64,000 nt of DNA, from the NCBI GenBank assembly GCA_013115135.1, contig JABANP010000207.1:1-64000 (forward strand), given 5' to 3'. This DNA is from Perkinsus olseni. Taxonomy: Eukaryota; Perkinsozoa; Perkinsida; Perkinsidae. A program made the translations under genes and the position numbers. The notes under the pieces were generated by a model. It did no database searches and was not told the DNA's origin. It worked only from the letters and a program-made list of their open reading frames with translations. Shown piece after piece: positions 58,037 to 64,000 of this stretch (position 1 is its first letter; each line of letters opens with the position of its first letter).

Positions 58037-59609
58037 TCAAGAGAGTTCAGCTGTGATGGTTTTCGCCTCGTGGTTCAGAGCCTCTTCAGATTGACAGCTG
58101 GGAGTAACAAAACACTCGGTGCACACCAGAAACATGCCGATGAATTATAGGCATGGGCGAGTTGCAGCCCGTGGAGACGCTCACTACGATAAACCGAGAC
58201 TCCAGTTTCCTTCCATCCCCTGAACGGATAGTATGAGATCGGTTGGAGAGCCGGAATCCGATATGCGGGGCGCAGAACACTGGCAGTTAACATCGTCGGT
58301 GGGAATTAGCAGCAGCCCATCAAGACAGACCTTGGACGTGCTTTCTTCGCGTGAAGGGTTGGCGAAAGCGTTGCAGTTTCTCATCCCAAGACTCCTCCTG
58401 GGATGAGGAAACGCACCAAACTGGACGCGCGCTGAAACCGAGTGGAGTGTCGAGCTCCGATAAGCGCTTCCGCCTTCTCACGTCAAGTCAATCAACATCA
58501 GCATGGACGTCATGGAAGCAATTGTAGTGGGTGGTCTTATGAAAGACCGAGTCAGAGAAAAGCCGCACTCTCAGTGAGATCAATCACGAGCGCGACCCAG
58601 GCGGGTTTCAAATCGACCGAACCAGAATGAAATAAATCAAGTATGATACGGTAGGGATTCTCAAACACAATTCTCATCCCCCTGTTTCCCATAAGCATTC
58701 CGTGGAATTCGGTACTTGGAGGGCTGCCTCAGACTCCCGTTGATGTAGTATATCAAGAGCATTTAGCAGTAGGGCGGCGAGGGCAGTGCGAGACCCATGT
58801 CCGTCAATTTAATCTAACTAGAGCATCTCGGTATTTGATTGCACAGAAGCGGCTCTCGCTGTGAATAATACATCCAGTATTAGAGTCAATATCGCGAATC
58901 TTCCGTGGAGGGGGCACTGTCTCCTGAGTAGGGATTCGCGTCGGCTTGGCAGTGCCAAGTTGGCACCCATGGACGGGAAAGAGGCCTTGATTATTGAAGA
59001 CTTCAGAGAGCGTGGGGCATGTGTACAACCCTTCGAGCATCAAACCTGACGGTGGAACGGCGCAACGCAGTTACCTTGCTCAGGATGCTCCACCTCACCT
59101 GTCTCCGACGCGTGCGTGCAGAGCGGTGGTGTCACGTGTGACGTCGGCCGCCCACAGGCGACCTTGCGCTCGGAACTTTGAGAGACTATCAGTGTCGATT
59201 GACGTGCCTGACAACCCCTCCCAATTGCTCATACTTGGAGGGAGCGTACAACTGCCTAACTCACACCTGGCCCCGCGTTGGGGTCCGACTGAATCTGATG
59301 GAGCAACATGCGTCTGCGTGCTGATGTGTACGCAAACACAAAGCAGAAAAGCACCCATCTCATTAACCAATGCAGGAATCTTCGAACTCCTCAAAGTGAC
59401 GCATTGGAATTCGTAAGGACCCTGGCCCCGTTCAGACGCTCCTCCCTCACTATGCAGTATGCGGCGAATGCCATGCACTGAACAGCGAGTGTCGCCCTAC
59501 TCTCCTATAGCTGAGTTTGTCTGACGGTCTGATTCCTCCTGGATCTTCGGATGGCTATCGGCTGTGTGTTAGCTCTGAACCTGTTTAGTATCTTTGGTAA
59601 GATTTTGAA
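58037..59609. promoter_or_regulatory. Divergent intergenic region between giant ARM gene and isocitrate lyase
   Basis: About 1.57 kb without a recognised gene; both neighbours are transcribed outward from it. A TCACGTGTGACGTC element lies at 59131-59145, about 465 bp before the isocitrate lyase ATG, similar to the CACGTGACGTC sites in the cysteine-rich array. Open frames on both strands (for example across 58994-59478) overlap each other and show no family wording. Confidence 0.4.
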
Positions 59610-61250
59610 ATGTCGCACTCTCCTCATTTCGAAGAAGATGTTGCTGAGTTGAAGCAGTGGTGGTCATCATCGCGTTGGAAGGGGAAGTGCAGGCCCTACT
59701 CCGCCGAGGACGTCGCCCGTCTACGAGGCAATAAGGATACTCGATCTACCTACCCGTCCAATGCCATGGCCAAGAAGCTGTGGTCACTACTTGTGAAGGC
59801 CAGAGAAGAGGGCACCTCCGTGAAGACTCTAGGGGTACTGGACCCCGTGCAGGCCATCCAAGTGTCCAAGTATCTCGATGCTCTCTACATCTCCGGTTGG
59901 CAGTGTGCTACAACATGCTCGTCCAATACAGAGCCAGGTCCAGATTTTGGCGATTACCCGTCGAATACAGTTCCCGACAAGGTTGAGCAGATATTCAGAG
60001 CGCAGTGTTTCCACGATAAAAGTCAGCTACTCCAGAGGTCCAGCAAGAATGGTTACGACGGCGAACCTCTGAGAGACTTTCTAGCCCCAATCGTCGCTGA
60101 TGGTGACAGTGGCCATGGTGGTATCACTGCTGTTATGCGATTGGCGAAGATGATGATCGAGAAGGGGGCTGCTGGGATTCATCTAGAGGACCAGAAGGCT
60201 TCCACCAAGAAGTGTGGTCATTTGGGTGGCAAAGTACTAGTCTCTACCAGGGAACACATAGAGAGGCTCGTGGCGGCGAGACTAACGGCTGACATACTCG
60301 GGACCGATACCATCATCATAGCAAGGACTGACGCTGAGATAGCTACTCTGCTCGACAACAACGTCGATGATCGTGATCACCCCTTCATTCTGGGAGCCTC
60401 CAATCCCGAAGTCGCCAAAGAGCGGCCCATGAGATACATCGTCGAGGATGCTATCAACAGTGGTTGCTCTGATAAAATACCAGAGTTAGAGGCTGAGTGG
60501 ATCGACAAGGCCCGTCTGTGTACCTTCCCTGAGCTCATATCAATGAAGCTGAAGGAGATGGGGAAGCCGACTGAAGAATGGGATGAGAAGTCCCTGACAA
60601 TGGGCATACATGAGATGAGACTGGAGGCTCAAAGGTTGCTTGGTGGAAATGGAGAATTGCCATATTGGAGTTGGGATGCTCCACGTACTCGAGAGGGTTT
60701 TTATCGCATACAAGGTGGCACAAAGATGTGTATCAGCCGTAGCAGCTCATTCGCCCCGTATTCTGATATGACCTGGATGGAGGCCAAGAAGCCTGACTTA
60801 GCTCAAGCGAAGGAGTTCACAACCGGCGTGAAGGAGGCCCATAGCGGAGCGATGTTCCTTTACAACGTCTTCCCAAGTTTATTCTGGGATAAAATGGGTA
60901 TGTCCGATGAGGATATTGCCGACTTTCAGAGGAAACTCGGTGAACTTGGCTTTGTTTTCCAGTTCATACCGTTGGCTGGATTTCATGTGTCGGGTCTTCA
61001 TATGGATCTGCTTGCCAAGAACTACCGTAAAGAAGACATGCTCGCTTACATGAGAGATGTTCAGAGGGTGGAGAGAGATAATGGTATTGAGATACTTGCC
61101 CATCAGAAGTGGTCTGGTGCTGACTATATAGACACAGCTGTATCGATCGCTACTGGAGGCTCTGCTGCTACCACAACCACTTCACGTCTCGCCGGCATCT
61201 CTACAGAGCGTGACCTGGAGGAACTTGCCACGGCCCCAGCTAATAGTTGA
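59610..61250 (+). CDS. Isocitrate lyase, single exon
   Basis: Glyoxylate-cycle enzyme that cleaves isocitrate to succinate and glyoxylate. 546 residues, complete and intron-free, starting MSHSPHFEEDVAELKQWW. It shows QCATTCSSNTEPGPD, the metal/substrate region APIVADGDSGHGG (about residue 165), the catalytic KKCGHLGGKVL (about residue 200), IIIARTDAE (about 235), and the C-terminal blocks YNVFPSLFWD and GFVFQFIPLAGFHVSG. Length matches the fungal/protist type (about 550). The C-terminus is ATAPANS, with no SKL-type peroxisomal signal, so a non-peroxisomal location or other targeting is likely. The absence of introns in an intron-rich neighbourhood could reflect a retrocopy or lateral gain; that is inference. 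Confidence 0.95.
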   Translation: MSHSPHFEEDVAELKQWWSSSRWKGKCRPYSAEDVARLRGNKDTRSTYPSNAMAKKLWSLLVKAREEGTSVKTLGVLDPVQAIQVSKYLDALYISGWQCATTCSSNTEPGPDFGDYPSNTVPDKVEQIFRAQCFHDKSQLLQRSSKNGYDGEPLRDFLAPIVADGDSGHGGITAVMRLAKMMIEKGAAGIHLEDQKASTKKCGHLGGKVLVSTREHIERLVAARLTADILGTDTIIIARTDAEIATLLDNNVDDRDHPFILGASNPEVAKERPMRYIVEDAINSGCSDKIPELEAEWIDKARLCTFPELISMKLKEMGKPTEEWDEKSLTMGIHEMRLEAQRLLGGNGELPYWSWDAPRTREGFYRIQGGTKMCISRSSSFAPYSDMTWMEAKKPDLAQAKEFTTGVKEAHSGAMFLYNVFPSLFWDKMGMSDEDIADFQRKLGELGFVFQFIPLAGFHVSGLHMDLLAKNYRKEDMLAYMRDVQRVERDNGIEILAHQKWSGADYIDTAVSIATGGSAATTTTSRLAGISTERDLEELATAPANS

Positions 61251-61949
61251 GAAGACGGTTCAAGAAGTTTTATGAGGGTTGATGAAGGTCTCCTATTTTT
61301 TCAATCGCAGATCACAGTATTATTGTTGAACCTATGCCGTCAAACTTTTGTTGTTGCTGTTACACTGACGTTACCCTAGTTATAATTTCATTGGCCATCC
61401 TTGATGTCGACTCCCCGTCCGAGCGTACGGTATTCGTGTGCCATCGTTATTAACACGCATACCTAGCTCCGACCGAGGGCCACCCTTCGAAAGCCTCAGA
61501 CGAGCCGTCTGCTTAATCCTCTGGTATCAATGATCGATATGGTCAATTATAGTGGGCTTCAGGACAGCCCCATTTATTTCATCTGAGGACGTTTATAGTA
61601 TTGCGTTCGTTCAGCCTAGTAGACAACACGCTACGTAAACTGTTTTGAGAGGGAGACGCATGAACCGAAAAACAACAGTGGAAGTCACCCAGAAACACCT
61701 AACATTCTCTTAGTAACACAAGAAGCACGCATTGCAGACAACGTCTGTGGGAAACTGTCTACTGTATGAATTTCTCCGGTGTGAGACCTCTCATCAGCAG
61801 AAGGGAAATTTTATACAACAACACTAGCAATACATCGGAACTCGATAGAACAACTTATAAACTGTTCCGCCACGCCTCTTCCCTTGGCCTCGAGAGTTCT
61901 CGGCCCTTCTGGGAACTAACAGTTCCACAGAGAAGCACATAAGGAAAGC
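61251..61949. other. Convergent spacer between isocitrate lyase and ABCG gene
   Basis: About 700 bp, AT-richer than its surroundings, holding the 3' ends of two convergent transcripts. No gene or clear terminator structure recognised. Confidence 0.45.
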
Positions 61950-63892
61950 TTAGAAAACATACCTAGCCTTCCTCTTAAGAACAACATTAGTAGCAGTACG
62001 AAGAGCAATGATCAGACCCAGGAGAATGCCGATATCCAGCCCGACGAGACTCGACTTAGCATCATTGATTTCGCTCAATTGGGTGTAATCGAAACCGAAC
62101 TCGTTGAAGTAGGCTAAGTTAACCCCGTACTTCAGAGCACAGAGCCACTGTATCCAACGCAGCCACACAGGGATGTTACTAAGGCTAGTAAACAGTCCAG
62201 AGAACACCATCTGCGGGACGAAAAGCAAGGGCATCATCTGAATGGCCTGCGCCCCCGAGTTCACGGCTGCTCCAACCAACTGGGCCAGAGACACTGAGGA
62301 GATGTTCAAGACCCAGGAAGTCAAAAACCAGTAGAAAATGTTGCCCTGGAAGTTCATCATGTAGTAAGTAATGATAATTTGCACAACAGAGTCGACGAAG
62401 GATAGAGGGAATTCAACCATCATCTTCGAAATCATGTAGGGAATGGTTGAATACATATTGCTCGCGTATTCTCTGAGGAAGATACCCCGCTGTTCGGGGA
62501 ATCGCAAGATGGTCGCCTGAGCTGAGCCCATCATGGCGAAAATACACACAGTAACCATACCGCCATAGTAGGGAATGAACTCCCCTAGATTCGCCAGCCA
62601 GTACTCTTCACTCTGGCTCGAACCAGCGTCGAAGAACACGCAACCGAAGAGAAGGTTGAGAATGATAAGAACGCTGTAGCGAGCAATCAGTACAGGCTTG
62701 TTACGGGAAGTGTCTCGCGCATCACGCAGGAAGAGTTCTCTGAGCTGAGTGGTAAAGGCAGCGGGCCTAGCCTTGGGCTTCAGAGATGGAGCATCGTTTC
62801 CTTGAACCCGGGACTTCTCAATGGCAGGCACGATTTTCACTTCGGCCTGTTTCTTGTACACATGAGCGAGCCTCTGTATGTCCTCCAGGGGAGCAGTCTG
62901 AAGCTCAGAGAGGACAAAGTCAGCTGGGTTGTAATCAGGAGGGCACTTGATAGATGCATTATCCTGGAAGAAGTCCTTGAGGTCGGTAGTGGGGCCCTGG
63001 TACACCATCATGCCACTGCAAATGACAAGGGTATTGTCAAACATAGAGAAGATCTCGCTGGAGGGTTGATGAACCGTCACCATCACCGCCACGCCAGAGC
63101 GCGCTAACTCTTTGAGGACCTTCATGGTAGTAACAGCAGCATAGGAGTCCAGTCCCGACAAAGGCTCGTCAAGGAAGATCATCTGCGGCTTGGAGATGAG
63201 CTCCATTCCCACAGATGTGCGCTTCCGCTCGCCGCCTGATATTCCCTTGATAACACCGTTGCCCACCACAGTGTCCTTGCACGGTGTCAACTTCAACGAA
63301 TCAAGGAGATCCGTGACCAAAGCTTGAATCTGCGCAGCAGCAAAGATTCCTTCAAACACCACAAGTTCACGACTCACTTCTTTTTCATCTTGGTCATGCA
63401 TTCTCAGACGAGCTGACATCTCCAAAACTTCTTTTGGGGTAGCAGTAGCAGTTAAATGATCATCCTGCATAACATAGGCTATGTGGCTTCGGAAATTCAC
63501 CGGATCTTGAACTTTGCCGTTGAACGAGACCTCCCCACTGAAGGACTTCCCCTTCCCGCGAAGACTCTGTCTTCCACCAAGAACGTTCATTAAGGTCGAC
63601 TTGCCGGAGCCGGACGGGCCGAGAACAGCGGTCAGCTCGCCAGGCCGAAGGATACCCGTGCAGCCGTTAAGAATCTTCTTCCCCTTGATGACAAAATCGA
63701 CATCGGTCCATTCCAGACTAGCTCCCCTAAAAAAGAAAGATAATGGTCAACGGAACTTCGTAGAAGCAGCTAGTAGACCTACTTCACCTGAGACCCGCCG
63801 ACCGAAATCGATCGGAACTTCCGCAAGTCAGTTATAGTGGTCGCAGGGCTGGCCTCGCCCGTGGAGGAGGGAGTAGACGCATGAAAACTCAT
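61950..63892 (-). CDS. ABCG-type half-transporter
   Basis: One N-terminal nucleotide-binding domain followed by a membrane domain, the reverse order typical of ABCG/White transporters. Exon 1 (63892 to about 63788) reads MSFHASTPSSTGEAS to SVGGSQ. After a short intron the main exon starts ASLEWTDVDFVIKGKKIL. It carries Walker A GPSGSGKST, Q-loop YVMQDDHL, signature ISGGERKR, Walker B MIFLDEPLSGLDS and H-loop VTVHQPS. About six hydrophobic segments follow (for example VLIILNLLFGCVFF, VDSVVQIIITYYMM, IGILLGLIIALRTA). It ends at 61950 with KARYVF, stop. About 595 residues, normal for a half-size transporter that dimerises. The phase of the first intron does not fit perfectly with the obvious CAG-GTGAAG donor, so exon 1 or its junction is provisional; an upstream in-frame ATG exists at 63973. 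Substrate unknown. Confidence 0.9.
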
Positions 63893-64000
63893 AGCCGCCA
63901 AATAACACCAACAACTTATGGGCAATAGGAACTGACAGGACTCCCCCAAGCCCATGATCGGGCAGCGAGACACTATGAGTTGGGAAGGAGAAAACGGCAG

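Noticed and set aside
1..64000. CRISPR arrays, operons, bacterial promoters or origins
   Set aside because: No regularly spaced short repeats with unique spacers; genes are intron-rich with nuclear-type tRNAs, so prokaryotic features do not apply.

Overview
The window is nuclear DNA of a unicellular eukaryote. It has many short GT-AG introns (often about 45-90 bp), three nuclear-type tRNA genes, and no bacterial-style operons or ribosome binding sites. The gene set is a Rab11-like GTPase, Sec24, a single-exon isocitrate lyase, an ABCG half-transporter and a Pao/BEL-type retroelement remnant. With roughly 50% GC and intron-dense compact genes, this best fits an alveolate protist such as Perkinsus. 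That assignment is my inference from gene content and was not checked against a database.

Layout. 0.1-1.6 kb: six-exon Rab11-like GTPase (+). 2.0-8.5 kb: many-exon Sec24 COPII coat subunit (+) with a decayed Pao/BEL fragment in a late intron. 8.9-10.5 kb: HAD phosphatase of the phosphoglycolate/pyridoxal phosphatase type (+). 10.7-11.9 kb: tandem fusion of two MazG-like dCTP pyrophosphatase domains, the first degenerate (+). 12.6-14.3 kb: secreted gamma-glutamyl hydrolase (+). 14.8 kb: tRNA-Ser(GCU), followed within 25 bp by a pepsin-like aspartic protease with altered catalytic motifs (14.9-16.8 kb, +). 17.3-17.7 kb: tRNA-Arg(UCU) and tRNA-Thr(UGU) (-). 17.8-22.7 kb: 14-exon FGAM synthase (purL/PFAS, +) carrying four single-base frame breaks. 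22.7-24.2 kb: repeats and a MITE-like element with 37-bp inverted ends.

24.4-35.0 kb holds the most distinctive content: seven tandem copies of an unrecognised four-exon gene family encoding small secreted proteins with 12 conserved cysteines. Copies 3, 5, 6 and 7 are intact. Copies 1, 2 and 4 are broken by a frameshift, a nonsense codon and an internal deletion. The copies alternate between two subtypes, implying duplication of a two-gene unit. A copy of the last purL exon lies inside the array. A copy of the last exon of the giant gene on the other side lies just beyond it, so both flanking genes have shed 3'-end duplicates into the interval.

37.5-58.0 kb: one very large minus-strand gene of armadillo/HEAT-like repeats with a PDZ-like domain, including one uninterrupted coding stretch of about 1,500 codons. 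59.6-61.3 kb: isocitrate lyase (+). 62.0-63.9 kb: ABCG half-transporter (-), convergent with it.

Functionally the conserved genes cover vesicle traffic (Rab11-like, Sec24), nucleotide and folate metabolism (FGAM synthase, dCTP pyrophosphatase, gamma-glutamyl hydrolase), two-carbon metabolism (HAD phosphatase, isocitrate lyase) and transport (ABCG). They do not form an operon-like system. The cysteine-rich array is an expanding and decaying secreted family, a typical pattern for surface or effector proteins of parasites, but its function is unknown.
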